Origin: Asaia sp. W19
GTDB lineage: Bacteria > Pseudomonadota > Alphaproteobacteria > Acetobacterales > Acetobacteraceae
Direction: 5' to 3'
Length of the DNA: 64,000 nt
NCBI RefSeq assembly: GCF_003994335.1
Contig: NZ_PNQZ01000065.1
Coordinates: 40 to 64,039 of the forward strand
Both the position numbers and the translations under genes were made by a program. Each line of letters starts with the position of its first letter. Within the stretch, counting starts at the first letter, position 1. Positions 7,716 to 17,644 of this stretch are shown one piece after another. The notes below the pieces were generated by a model. It saw only the letters and a program-made list of their open reading frames with translations, ran no database searches and was not told where the DNA came from.

Positions 7716-10700
7716 TCAGGGTTCGAACGGGACAAAGCTGAGCGTTGGCCCTTCCGTCCAGACCAGAACCAGCACGATCTCATGATCAGGATAGAGCTGT
7801 GAGAGCACAGCGCCATAAGCATTCATCTGGCGACGATAAGCAGCGGGTACGGCCTGGCCCGGTCGCGGAGGCTTCTGGCCTGTCTTGTAATCACAGAGCA
7901 TCACCTGGCGAGGCGTCACACAGAGGCGGTCGACCTGTCCCAGCACAACCTGGCCTTGCGCAATGCCCGTCACCGGCTGCTCCGCAAGACTGCCGGGCGC
8001 AAAAAGCGGAGCCAGATTCTCATGAGTCAGGATGGCGCGTATCTGGGTCAGAAGCTGCGTGCGGTCCTCTGCCGGGAGACCATGGGCCGGCTGGGCAAGC
8101 CAGTTTTCGGCCAGCACGTCCCATTCCTCAGGGTTTCTGTCCGGCAGCCATTGCAGGAGCCTGTGCACGAGTGTGCCCCGGTTGATGGCCCGCGCGCGTC
8201 TGCTCTCATGCCCTGCCGCCAGAACAAGCGGAGAAAGCGCAGGGGGCGCCTCGCCAAAACGCGCTTCATCCGGTCGGCTGGGCGCCAGAGGTCGTGTGAG
8301 GGCAGCCTCCTGTGGCGCGGGGATTACACGCCAGTCCGGTGCACTGCCCAGAAATCCGGGGAGCGCTATCAGAGCAGGTTCATGATGCCTGGCAGGAAGT
8401 GCGGTTTGATGCTCGGGCTCGGCTTCGATCACGAGGGCCTCTCCCTCCCACCCGCCCTCGAAAGACTGCGGTGCAGCCCCGAGACGGTCGAACCCGTCCC
8501 GGCAGAGCGTGTACCATGAGGTGTCGCTCTGCTTCTTTCGGGGTTCCCAGCCGCATATTACAAGCCAGTCACTGGCCCTTGTGAGCGCGACGTAGAGCAG
8601 GCGGTTACGCTCGGCCTGCGCCGCCGCTTTTTCCGCTTCTTTCAGACGGTCGCCCAGATCGGAAGGCAATTCCCGGCCCGGCATCCAGACGGGCAGATCA
8701 AGACCATTCTGACGGGTCCAGAGCAGCTTTCTCTCGCCTTGAACCTCCCCTGTCATATCGGGCAGCACCACCAGACGCGCCTGCAACCCCTTGGAGCCGT
8801 GCACCGTCATGATCCGCACGGCGTCGATCTCGGCCTCGGCCTCACGCTTGACCGTCAGGCTGCTCGAAGCGAGCCAATGCAGGAAGCCCTGCATGGAGGG
8901 CGCATGAAGCCCCTCGAAACGCAATGCCGCAGAGAGCAGGTCATCGAGAGGCTCTGCCGCTTCCGGCCCGAGGCGGGCGAGCGCGCGGGCGCGCCCTTCA
9001 TGGCGGCCGAGCGCATCGGCAAGGATCTGATAGGGCGTTGCGAAATCGATGCGGGTCTGGAGTGCGGAAAGGCGCTTCCAGGCGCTCTGCCAGTCTGGCC
9101 GCTCACGATGACGCTTCCGCAGCACGGTCCAGAGCGGCACATCACCGCGCCCCATGGCAAGATCCATGAGCGAGGAATCGCTAACCCCACCAAAAGGCGA
9201 GGTCAGGGCCGTGGCCAGGGTCAGGCTGTCCTGTGGCAGAAGCAATGCATGGCACAACGCCATCATATCCTGAACGGCGAGCGAGTCAGTCAGTCCCACT
9301 CCTACCAGCGTGGCGACCTCGACTCCCTGCCCCTTGAGCGCGCGGATCAGCGCCCTGAGGAAAGCAGAGCGCCTTGGTACCAGGACCAGAATCTCCCCCG
9401 CGCGCAGCGGTGCCTGACCCGGCTGGGGGGACTTGCCGATCTGGCCTGCAATCCATTGCGCCAGATGATCGGCCAGTTTCTGGGGAGCCCGGCTCTGGCC
9501 CGCATTGCCCTCCGGTGCGGCCCAGGGATCATCGATCCCGTCTTTCTCGTCCTTGGGCACGAGCGGCCATAGTTCAACGCGTCCGCCCTGTCCGGGACGC
9601 GCCGAGCGATGAGGCGGCAGAATGTCGCGCCCGGGCTCACGCAGCCCCTCGGCCGCCAAAGGGTTGGCGAAAACCGAATCCACCAGATCGAGAACGGGCG
9701 CGACCGAGCGAAAGGACACGCCGATCTCGGGGATGCGCCATTCCAGCCCTGCCCCCTGAACCATGGCCTCGAAACGCTCGCGCGCCCGGAACAGGCCTTC
9801 GGGATCAGCGCCCTGGAAAGCGTAAATGGATTGCTTGAAGTCACCCACAGCAAAGACCGTGCGGGGCCGCCCCTCCATTTCGCGCGCGCTCTCGCCTACG
9901 AAGAATTCCTCGACCAGCGCGGTGGCAATCTCCCACTGGGCGAAAGACGTGTCCTGTACCTCGTCCAGCAACAGATGATCCAGACCGCCATCGAGTTTGT
10001 AGAGCACCCAGGACGCCCCAGGGTCGCGCAGCAGATCGCGCGTGCTTGCAATCAGGTCATCGTAATCGACAAGCCCCCGCTGAAGCTTGTCCTGCGCGTA
10101 ATGGGCCAGGGTGGGCGAGGCGAGCGCGAAGAGCGCAAGGTTCAGCGCCACCAGACGCTCTGCCGCAATGCTGCGACCCAGCGCGATCAGGCGCTCGGCC
10201 TCCCGGGTGAAGACCTCCATGATATGAGGACGATCCCGGTTGATGGCTGCGGGCACGAATCCCCTGGCCGCGCGCGGCGTGCCGGTGCCAGTCACGAAAA
10301 TGGCCTGCCAGTCCTCGGCGTTGCGATCATGAGGCGAACGAGACAGGGCATCGAGCATCCGGCTCAGCAGAACCTGCATGGTAGGAGTGCCTAGGGGCAG
10401 CGCTTCCTGAGCACAGCGCCGCAGGGCCTCTTCCTCGGGTGGCGCAGTACGCTGGCTTTCAAGGCCATCGAGGCTCTGCTCCCCTGCGCCAAAAGCCCGA
10501 CGATAGGCGCGTTCGATCGCACCCGGCTCGATCTGCCAGCGTGCGAAGCTCTGGCGCAATCTGGACACACGTCCCTGCAAGCCCCTGATGCGTTCGAGAT
10601 ACTCTTCCAGCCCCACCTGTCCTGCCAGAAGGCTGAGACGCGCCTCCATGGTCGGGTCCCCCATTGCGCGGGACAGCGTGTGCTCGATGGCATTGGCCAA

Positions 10701-11231
10701 AGCGAGGCCTGAATCCGTCTCTTCCATGAGGGTGAAATGCGGATTGATTGCGGCTTCCAGCGGAAAGCGCCGCAGGAGCGACTGGCAGAAGGCGTGGATC
10801 GTGCCGATCTTCATGCCACCCGGCAGATCAAGCACGCGCACGAACAGCGCGCGCGCCGCCTGCCGCGTCTCAGCCGAAACAGGCACGCTGAGCGCATGAA
10901 GCTCCCGGTCGAGTGCATCATCGGGCAAGGAAACCCAGCGCCCGAGACGCGACTGAAGGCGATTGGCCATTTCAGCCGCTGCCGCACGGGTGAAGGTCAG
11001 ACACTGAATGCGCGCGGGATCCGAACCCGGCACGAGCACCGGCGCGCCTGTCTGCGGGTCAGACACCAGAGCCGGCAGCATGAGGCGCAACAGACGATCG
11101 ATCAGCAGCTTGGTCTTGCCGCTTCCAGCCGAGGCCGAGACGAACACGGAAGCCAGGGGGTCGGAGGCCAGACGCTGGATATCGTTGGCCGAAGCGATGA
11201 CCTGGGATGAAGATGTAGAGCTCGGGCTCAT
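7716..11231 (-). CDS. addA: AddA, double-strand break repair helicase-nuclease
   Basis: Large subunit of the AddAB helicase-nuclease, which resects double-strand DNA ends and prepares 3' tails for RecA. The UvrD-type helicase motifs are visible: Walker A SAGSGKT (residues 34-40), Walker B LLLDEVQD, VHGSKGLQ and the motif VI segment LYVALTRASDW. A RecB-type nuclease motif (MLCDYKTG) lies near the C terminus, about 50 residues from the end. The length of 1171 aa is normal for the alphaproteobacterial form. Its start overlaps the addB stop by 4 bp, which implies translational coupling. Confidence 0.96.
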   Translation of the reverse strand: MSPSSTSSSQVIASANDIQRLASDPLASVFVSASAGSGKTKLLIDRLLRLMLPALVSDPQTGAPVLVPGSDPARIQCLTFTRAAAAEMANRLQSRLGRWVSLPDDALDRELHALSVPVSAETRQAARALFVRVLDLPGGMKIGTIHAFCQSLLRRFPLEAAINPHFTLMEETDSGLALANAIEHTLSRAMGDPTMEARLSLLAGQVGLEEYLERIRGLQGRVSRLRQSFARWQIEPGAIERAYRRAFGAGEQSLDGLESQRTAPPEEEALRRCAQEALPLGTPTMQVLLSRMLDALSRSPHDRNAEDWQAIFVTGTGTPRAARGFVPAAINRDRPHIMEVFTREAERLIALGRSIAAERLVALNLALFALASPTLAHYAQDKLQRGLVDYDDLIASTRDLLRDPGASWVLYKLDGGLDHLLLDEVQDTSFAQWEIATALVEEFFVGESAREMEGRPRTVFAVGDFKQSIYAFQGADPEGLFRARERFEAMVQGAGLEWRIPEIGVSFRSVAPVLDLVDSVFANPLAAEGLREPGRDILPPHRSARPGQGGRVELWPLVPKDEKDGIDDPWAAPEGNAGQSRAPQKLADHLAQWIAGQIGKSPQPGQAPLRAGEILVLVPRRSAFLRALIRALKGQGVEVATLVGVGLTDSLAVQDMMALCHALLLPQDSLTLATALTSPFGGVSDSSLMDLAMGRGDVPLWTVLRKRHRERPDWQSAWKRLSALQTRIDFATPYQILADALGRHEGRARALARLGPEAAEPLDDLLSAALRFEGLHAPSMQGFLHWLASSSLTVKREAEAEIDAVRIMTVHGSKGLQARLVVLPDMTGEVQGERKLLWTRQNGLDLPVWMPGRELPSDLGDRLKEAEKAAAQAERNRLLYVALTRASDWLVICGWEPRKKQSDTSWYTLCRDGFDRLGAAPQSFEGGWEGEALVIEAEPEHQTALPARHHEPALIALPGFLGSAPDWRVIPAPQEAALTRPLAPSRPDEARFGEAPPALSPLVLAAGHESRRARAINRGTLVHRLLQWLPDRNPEEWDVLAENWLAQPAHGLPAEDRTQLLTQIRAILTHENLAPLFAPGSLAEQPVTGIAQGQVVLGQVDRLCVTPRQVMLCDYKTGQKPPRPGQAVPAAYRRQMNAYGAVLSQLYPDHEIVLVLVWTEGPTLSFVPFEP

Positions 11232-14209
11232 TCTCCACCCTCCTCACGTGCGGCGCTCCACTCCGACACACGCGCCAGATGGGCGTAGTCGCTGTAACGC
11301 GGCACATAATCGGGATGCGGGTGCGAGCGATAGGCGGTTTGCGGATCATCGAACGCCTCGACGCGGCGTCGCAGCCGATCGAGCGCGCTCTCGACCAGGG
11401 TGTCCAGCGCCTCTGCCTTGCCCGGTACGGAAAGTTCCTCCCCCCGGTTGCGGTCGCCGGTCAGACGCCAGTAAAGCAGCGAGGCCGTCTCGGCGGAAGG
11501 CAGATCGGCGAACCCGCCAAGACGCAGCATGGCAGCCTCAAGCACGAGTTGCGAACTCCATCCGGCCTCGACATCGCCCAGCTTGGGCAGGCTGCCGGTC
11601 TTGTAGTCGATAATCGTCGCGCGCCCATCCTGACCGATCTCGATACGGTCCGCACGCGCGCTGAGACGAAACGGCGCATAGGGGGGTGTCAGGGTCATCA
11701 TGCCCATCTGCTCGGTCTTGAGCAGGCGCGGGGCTTCACGCATGGCCTCGCGCTCGCAAACCCAGTCGGCAATACGCAGCACGCGCGGGCGCCACCACGC
11801 TGCAAGGGCCGGGCGCAGGTCGCGCTTTGCCAGCGCGTCCAGCAGGGCCTTGTGTAGCGCCCGGCCTCCTTTCTGGCCATCGGTCAGCCAGCGTTCGAGC
11901 CCTTCATGCACCACCACGCCGATATCCGAACGGTCGGCGGCTTCTTCCAGAGCCGGAAGGGCCTTCAGCCTGAGCACATGGCGGGCATAGATAGCGTAGG
12001 GATCGCGCAGCCAGGTATCGATTTCCGTGACCGACAGGCGCCTGGGCCGACTGGCAACAGGGGGGCGCGGCTCCGGCGGCGGTACGGGGCACGCCGGGCC
12101 AAGCGGCTGATCCATACGTGCCTGCCAGATCAGGGCCGGATGGGATGGCAAAGACTGACCGCGTCCTTCCAGCAGGGCCTCGAGACGCACCAGCCACCGC
12201 GCCGGCACGGCAGGGGCGCCGTCACGACGCGAGGCGCTGGAGAGCACGATCTCACGACCCGACAGAAAAGCCGTGGTAAAATCATGCGCTGCCGTGCCGA
12301 TCAGACGCTCAGGCGAGGGCAATCCGGCCCGTGTGCGCATGGGGCGGCTGAGCCAGGGGCCGGGATCGGTGGCGGGCGGCCAGATCCCCTCGTTCAGCCC
12401 GCCCAGAATGACCAGATCGGCAAATTGCAGGCGCGCCTCGAGGACGCCAAGGATAGAGACACGCGGATGCAGGGCCTCGCCGTCGCGCCCCTGCAACACG
12501 CGCTGCCCGAACACCATCTGCCCCGCCATCGAAGCCAGCAGGAAAGCGGGCATACCTGACAAGGTTTGCGGTGGGAGCACGGCACCATGCGTCATCAGGC
12601 TGGCGATATGGCGTGAAAGGGCATGGCCCTCTGCACCGAGCCAAAGCCTCTCATCCCCCGGCTGATCCTGTGTGGTGGTCAGAGCCTCGGCCGCGCGTAC
12701 CAACGCCGCCAGAAGATCCGGCAAAGGATGGGCAGCCTTGCCAAGCAGTGGAGAAAGCGCTTCGGACAGACGATCGAGAAACGGCCCAAGCGGTTCTGCC
12801 TGATCGGGGCTGTCGGCTGTTTCGGCGCCGCTTTGGTCCTGCTCGTGCAGCGCACGGCGCAACCCGGCAATGCCCGGCGGCGGGGCTGGCCCACGCAGAA
12901 CGAGCCGCTCCAGCCGGCGCGCCGTGGCGCGGCAATTACCCGGCGTGGTGCCGAGCGCCACGAGCGGATGCTTCAGCATGGCCAGCAACGCCACGGGAGC
13001 GAGATCGGCCGAGGCGGCCTCCGCTATCAGACGCAGCAGAATGGCGGCGGGCGTCAGGGCCAGGGCCTCCCCCGCGCTGTCATCAGCCACAATGCCGAAA
13101 CGCAGCAATTCGGTCGCGACACGTCTGGCCAGAGCGCGGTCTGGCGTGACCAGTGACGCCGTACGTCCCGGCCTGTCGACTGCTTCGCGCAGGATCATGG
13201 CCAGGGCAGCGGCCTCCTGCTGCTGGTCATCCGCCTCGACGCGCGTGATTCCGGCAAGCGGGAGACCCTCCCGGCTCTCCCCCCAGGCGGAGAGTCCCTC
13301 CATGGGGCGCATGAACAGGCTGGTAAGGCCGATCCGCGCACTCAGGACCTGACGGGCAGGCTCATCCTGAGGATCAACGCCGTCTGACCAGACAGCCATG
13401 GTTTCACGGGAAACATCCAAGTCATTGAGAAGTCGTCGAAATCCGGATTGAGGGTGGCTTTCGGGCAAATGGGCCCAAAGTGAGTCCGGCAAATCGAGAT
13501 CGACACCAGGCAGGATCACGCAGCCCTGAGGCGCGTCCAGCACCGCCCGCAGAATGGCGCAGACGGCAAACATGCCATCGGTGAAGCCGACAGCCCAGAG
13601 CGGTCCCTGAGGCGGGGCATCACGCCAGCGTGCCGCCTGCGCCTGCAGGACGGCCACCTGCCGGGCCACCGGGTTCATCAGCCCCGTCTCGCGCAGCCAT
13701 TCAGGCCAGGCCTCTGTGACGATATGGAGGAATTGCAGCGTCTTGTGCCAGTGATCCGCAAAGCGCGGCTCAGCTGCATCGGGCAGGCGCTCGCGCAGAT
13801 CGACCGCGACACGCTCGGCGTCATCCATCAGCTCTGCCAGCGCCGAGGCAAGCGGCCAGGCCTGCTCAAGCGTCAGATCCGCGCTGAACACCCCCTTTGC
13901 CTGCAGGACCAGAGCCGCCAGAACCGACAGGCGGCGCAAGGGATCAACAGCAGGCGGAAAGGAGAGTGCATCGGCACCGGCCAAAGCGAGGTCGTCCTCA
14001 TTCACGTCGCTGACAGGCACGATACGGGGCAAAAGCGCGGCCCGCCCATCGAGACAGCGCAGAAACGCCTCAGTGAGATTGCGCGCGGCCCGTCGACTCG
14101 GGACCAGAATAAGCGCATTTTCCGCGCCGTCCTGCGCCGGTCCTGCAAGCCAGCGACGCGCCACATCATCGAGAAAGGAGCGATCTGCCGGAATGGTCAC
14201 GAGGGTCAC
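11228..14209 (-). CDS. addB: AddB, double-strand break repair subunit
   Basis: Partner of AddA in recombinational repair. The N-terminal half is a degenerate helicase-like region beginning with LILVPSRRAARNL and lacks a consensus Walker A motif. The C-terminal part carries a PD-(D/E)XK nuclease signature (ATIIDYKTG, about residues 885-895). At 993 aa it fits the alphaproteobacterial AddB type. It overlaps tsaE by 4 bp upstream and addA by 4 bp downstream, giving a compact tsaE-addB-addA unit. Confidence 0.95.
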   Translation of the reverse strand: MTLVTIPADRSFLDDVARRWLAGPAQDGAENALILVPSRRAARNLTEAFLRCLDGRAALLPRIVPVSDVNEDDLALAGADALSFPPAVDPLRRLSVLAALVLQAKGVFSADLTLEQAWPLASALAELMDDAERVAVDLRERLPDAAEPRFADHWHKTLQFLHIVTEAWPEWLRETGLMNPVARQVAVLQAQAARWRDAPPQGPLWAVGFTDGMFAVCAILRAVLDAPQGCVILPGVDLDLPDSLWAHLPESHPQSGFRRLLNDLDVSRETMAVWSDGVDPQDEPARQVLSARIGLTSLFMRPMEGLSAWGESREGLPLAGITRVEADDQQQEAAALAMILREAVDRPGRTASLVTPDRALARRVATELLRFGIVADDSAGEALALTPAAILLRLIAEAASADLAPVALLAMLKHPLVALGTTPGNCRATARRLERLVLRGPAPPPGIAGLRRALHEQDQSGAETADSPDQAEPLGPFLDRLSEALSPLLGKAAHPLPDLLAALVRAAEALTTTQDQPGDERLWLGAEGHALSRHIASLMTHGAVLPPQTLSGMPAFLLASMAGQMVFGQRVLQGRDGEALHPRVSILGVLEARLQFADLVILGGLNEGIWPPATDPGPWLSRPMRTRAGLPSPERLIGTAAHDFTTAFLSGREIVLSSASRRDGAPAVPARWLVRLEALLEGRGQSLPSHPALIWQARMDQPLGPACPVPPPEPRPPVASRPRRLSVTEIDTWLRDPYAIYARHVLRLKALPALEEAADRSDIGVVVHEGLERWLTDGQKGGRALHKALLDALAKRDLRPALAAWWRPRVLRIADWVCEREAMREAPRLLKTEQMGMMTLTPPYAPFRLSARADRIEIGQDGRATIIDYKTGSLPKLGDVEAGWSSQLVLEAAMLRLGGFADLPSAETASLLYWRLTGDRNRGEELSVPGKAEALDTLVESALDRLRRRVEAFDDPQTAYRSHPHPDYVPRYSDYAHLARVSEWSAAREEGGE

Positions 14210-14640
14210 AGGCGGTCACTCCACCCCTCGATCTGCGCCGTACGACAGGCTTCCTCCGCCCCTTGGGTGAGCGTGAGGTGGAGCGCGTGAGCCGGGAGTT
14301 CATCCCCCGCCCGCTCTGGCCACTCCACGAGCATGATGCCCTCCTGCACCTCATCCCAGCCCAGCTCGAAAAGGCCGTCGGGCCCATCCAGACGCCAGAG
14401 ATCGAAATGCGCAACCGCTCCCTTTGATGTGTCATAGAGCTGAACGAGAGAGAACGTCGGACTGGGTACCTCCAGCGTCGGATCGTTAGCCAAGGCCCGC
14501 AGAAAGGCCCGAGCAAACACGCTCTTGCCCATGCCCATTTCACCATGCAGCGCGATCACATCTCCAGGCTTCGACAACTCTGCGACACGGATGGCAAGAG
14601 TTTCGGTGGCAGACTGGTCGGGAAGATCGAGTTCGCTCAT
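14206..14640 (-). CDS. tsaE: TsaE, tRNA threonylcarbamoyladenosine ATPase
   Basis: P-loop ATPase needed, with TsaB, TsaC and TsaD, to form t6A37 on ANN-decoding tRNAs. The Walker A motif GEMGMGKS is at residues 33-40. The family segments SPTFSLVQLY and HFDLWRL follow, and LVEWPERAG is typical of the C-terminal half. The length of 144 aa is usual. It is the first gene of the tsaE-addB-addA unit. Its partner tsaB is also in this window, at about 54 kb. Confidence 0.94.
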   Translation of the reverse strand: MSELDLPDQSATETLAIRVAELSKPGDVIALHGEMGMGKSVFARAFLRALANDPTLEVPSPTFSLVQLYDTSKGAVAHFDLWRLDGPDGLFELGWDEVQEGIMLVEWPERAGDELPAHALHLTLTQGAEEACRTAQIEGWSDRL

Positions 14641-15667
14641 GGGCGTAGTCTAGAACCGCACCAAGGGGATGGGTAGGGTAAAGCAGATGCGCCTGCGCAA
14701 CGAGACAGGCCCCATGGACTGTGAGGGTTCCCGGGAAGGATGTTGTCGCCTTGTTCATTCCTCTTCTTGTCGACGGAATCGAAATGGATGCGTGCGTCGC
14801 CGGCGGGGTTTTGGGTCAGATCATTGCCGCTTGAGCGCCGGAAGAATACCGACCCGCTCCTACCTGATTGCGCTTGGCATACTTATTTGTATTCGGGAAA
14901 TTATTTCGATCATTTTCGCCGTCTCACTTATTGACTACTCAGGCGCTATAACTTCGGCGGACCCGACAATCCGGGTTATGCTCACAGCTGATCGCTGTGG
15001 CGTTGCGTCATCGAGCAAAGGGGTATCCGCCCAAGAAAGAAGACTACAATAAATAAATAATCAGGTATTCATTGGTAATACCAAAGCAAAGATAAGAATA
15101 GCTGCGTTCAGACATGTTGTTTTCAATATAAGACCGAACGACCGGAATTATGCGCATCGGTAGAATATTTGCGAGATCACCATACTTTCGGGCGCGTTTC
15201 CTCCCAATTGAATAGCGCACGCTGCAAAAACCACCATGACAAACCCAGATTCCCAGCAACTTCACGGACAAGGTCTTCTATGTCGAAACGATCCGCGGCG
15301 CATGCTTTTCCGCCATGCCTTGCGAGCCTCTTGAACGCAGACCATACCTCTTCATCTAGTCAAGAATAATACACTGGGATGATGTCTGCTGCTTGATGCG
15401 TGAAGGATCCGCTGAGCTTGGAGCAATACGATTTCTCTGGTCAACGTACATGGGGAGACCGTGTAGCAAGGGCGTAACGACATTCGCTTTGCACCATCCC
15501 CTCATCTTTCCACACGCGATAGGGTGACGATATTCGCGACCCAAAGTGACGTGGTAGACCTGATCCGCGGCGCTTTTGGACGGGGGCAACCTCGGGCCAA
15601 CCCCGGAGCAGGACTTCTTATGCGGACCATTCTGTCGCGGGGCATTAAAGGAGCCTCTGTCGAAACC
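14641..15667. other. About 1 kb without a supportable gene, partly AT-rich
   Basis: Base composition drops well below the neighbours, most clearly at about 14,870-15,280. Reading frames on both strands are short, lack good ribosome-binding sites and show no family I recognise. Possibilities are a decayed gene or a regulatory or small-RNA region. The promoter of tsaE must lie at the left end. Confidence 0.4.
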
Positions 15668-16321
15668 TCACTTTATACTACCATAGCCCCGATAAGCGGG
15701 AAGATCGACCTTGTGCAGGATTGCATAGCCCCGGAGCCCGAACCCCATCACAACGGCCATGGTCCCGGCCAGAATGGGAGGCATATCCAGTTCGTGCAGC
15801 CCGACATAAAGCCCCGAGGCGAGAGCGGCAGCCGTGACGTAGAGTTCGGGGCGGATCACGATAGAGGGCAGTTCGGCCAGCACGTCGCGAATGATGCCGC
15901 CCATGCACGCCGTGACAACCCCCATGATGGCTGCAGGCAGCCAAGGGATACCATAAGCCAACGCCTTCGCGGCGCCGTACACCGCGTAGGAGGCCAGGCC
16001 GAGGCCATCGAACCAGTCGATGGCGCGCTCGGGCCACAGGCGATGCGGCGTGCACCACACCAGAAAAGCGATACCCAGACAAACGGCCAATGGCGCCGTT
16101 GCGTGCATCCAGAAGACCGGTGCGCCGATCAACAGGTCACGCAGCGTACCGCCGCCTACCCCTGTCATGGCTGCGAAAAAGGCGAAGGTCACGATGTTCT
16201 GTCGCGCCCTGGCCGCCACCAGGGCGCCCGATATGGCAAAGACGGCGGTGCCCGCCATATCGAGGTCCGACAGGGTCGAGGCCGAAAGCGCATGGACGGA
16301 GGCGAGTGTGGCAGGGCTCAC
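15668..16321 (-). CDS. TRIC-type cation channel / UPF0126 membrane protein
   Basis: Small integral membrane protein of the YicG/UPF0126 family, the bacterial relatives of TRIC cation channels. There are about seven hydrophobic helices in 217 aa. The internal duplication typical of the family is visible as GVGGGTLRDLLIG in the first half and GGIIRDVL in the second. The GTG start overlaps the ltaE stop by 4 bp (GTGA), so it is likely co-translated with ltaE. The transported ion is not evident from sequence. Confidence 0.85.
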   Translation of the reverse strand: MSPATLASVHALSASTLSDLDMAGTAVFAISGALVAARARQNIVTFAFFAAMTGVGGGTLRDLLIGAPVFWMHATAPLAVCLGIAFLVWCTPHRLWPERAIDWFDGLGLASYAVYGAAKALAYGIPWLPAAIMGVVTACMGGIIRDVLAELPSIVIRPELYVTAAALASGLYVGLHELDMPPILAGTMAVVMGFGLRGYAILHKVDLPAYRGYGSIK

Positions 16322-17343
16322 GCAGCGAGCGCCTCGATATCGGCGGCAAGCTGCGCCACGCGTGCGGGATCGGCGTCCCAGGCGAACATGAAGCGCGCGC
16401 CCCCGCCGATGAAGGTGTAGAAGCGCCAGCCCTTTTCGCGCAGCCCCTCGAGCACGCGTTCCGGCGCCTTGAGAAATACGGCATTAGCCTGCACCGGGAA
16501 CATGAGGGACAGCCCAGGGAGCGCCCCGACGCGCGCGGCCAAAGCGCGGGCGCAGTCATTGCCATGGGCACCATTGCGCAGCCAGGCACCGCTTTCAAGG
16601 AGTCCGATCCAGGGAGCCGAGATGAAACGCATCTTTGAGGCGAGCTGCCCTGCCTGCTTGCAGCGATAATCGAAACCCTCCGCGAGGGCGGAGTCGAAAA
16701 ACAGGATCGCCTCCCCCACGCCCATGCCGTTCTTGGTGCCTCCAAAACACAGCACATCAACACCCGCTTTCCATGTCATTTCCGCCGGGGTGCAGCCCAG
16801 CGTGGCGCAGGCATTGGCGAAACGCGCGCCATCCATATGCAGGCGCAGCCCATGTTCCCGGCATGTCTGCGCAAGGGCGCGTATCTCGTCCAGGGAATAG
16901 ACCTCGCCCGTTTCCGTAGGCTGGGTGATCGTTACCACCTTGGGCTTGGGGTAGTGGATATCGCTTCGGCAGGTCGCCAGCGCTCTGATATCGTCTGGAA
17001 AGAGCTTGGCGTGGTCTGTGCGCGCCACCAGGAGCTTGGACCCGTTGGAGAAAAACTCGGGTGCGCCGCATTCATCGGTTTCGACATGGGCGAAGGACGA
17101 GCAGATCACGCTGTTATAGGACTGACATAGCGCAGCCAAAGCCAGAGAATTGGCCGCAGTGCCGTTGAAGGCGAAAAATACCTCGCAATGCGTCTCGAAC
17201 AGCGTGCGAAAGCTGTCTGCGGCACGGCTGGTCCATTCATCCTCGCCATAAGCGGGCACCGATCCCGTATTGGCCTGACGCATGATGTCCCACACCTCGG
17301 GACAGATACCGGCATAATTGTCACTGGCGAATTGCTGGGCCAC
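16318..17343 (-). CDS. ltaE: Low-specificity L-threonine aldolase
   Basis: PLP-dependent fold-type I aldolase that cleaves L-threonine or L-allo-threonine to glycine and acetaldehyde. The Schiff-base lysine is probably K204 in FGGTKNG, and the conserved PLP-ring aspartate is D171 in LHMDGARF. The length of 341 aa is normal. The start is GTG with an AAGGA site about ten bases upstream. It overlaps the channel gene downstream. Distinguishing L-threonine from related beta-hydroxy amino acid aldolases needs assay. Confidence 0.9.
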   Translation of the reverse strand: MAQQFASDNYAGICPEVWDIMRQANTGSVPAYGEDEWTSRAADSFRTLFETHCEVFFAFNGTAANSLALAALCQSYNSVICSSFAHVETDECGAPEFFSNGSKLLVARTDHAKLFPDDIRALATCRSDIHYPKPKVVTITQPTETGEVYSLDEIRALAQTCREHGLRLHMDGARFANACATLGCTPAEMTWKAGVDVLCFGGTKNGMGVGEAILFFDSALAEGFDYRCKQAGQLASKMRFISAPWIGLLESGAWLRNGAHGNDCARALAARVGALPGLSLMFPVQANAVFLKAPERVLEGLREKGWRFYTFIGGGARFMFAWDADPARVAQLAADIEALAA

Positions 17344-17644
17344 GGGCGCAGGGTCCTTGATCGCTACCGGGATCGGAACGGGCTTCAGACAAGGCAGGGT
17401 GTGGCATGTCCCGAGATTGCCGGAGCGGCCACATCTCTCCGGGTGAGCGGAGATACCACCTTGCCCGGGAGCAGGTTGGCGCCGGAGAAACGATACCGGC
17501 TCTTGATGCTGGCGCCTTTGGTATCAAAGCCTGACAGGCCGCGCAATGCGCTTGTGTCCATCGGCTCTGGCGCAAGGGGGTGCATCGCTTGACGGAATGT
17601 GGTTTCTATCGCCCTCATTGCTAAGCACGACTGAACAGAAACGG
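17344..17644. other. Divergent intergenic region, ltaE / ferredoxin-NADP reductase
   Basis: This gap of about 300 bp should hold two divergent promoters. A minus-strand frame of 77 codons (17618 to 17385, starting MRAIETTF) fills most of it. It has no recognised domain or convincing ribosome-binding site. No known riboswitch was recognised. Confidence 0.4.

Noticed and set aside
8739-10394. Plus-strand frames opposite addA
   Set aside because: They carry no domain and are shadows of the addA coding strand.
14740-14934. Possible RDD-type membrane protein remnant (PAGFWVR)
   Set aside because: Only one short motif agrees; the rest does not resemble the family in any frame.
15524-16420. Plus-strand frame of 298 codons
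   Set aside because: It is antisense to the TRIC-type membrane protein.
17385-17618. 77-codon minus-strand frame between ltaE and the reductase
   Set aside because: No good ribosome-binding site, no domain, and it lies in a divergent promoter region.
17344-17644. Possible glycine or SAM-type riboswitch upstream of ltaE
   Set aside because: I could not match any conserved core of a known riboswitch.
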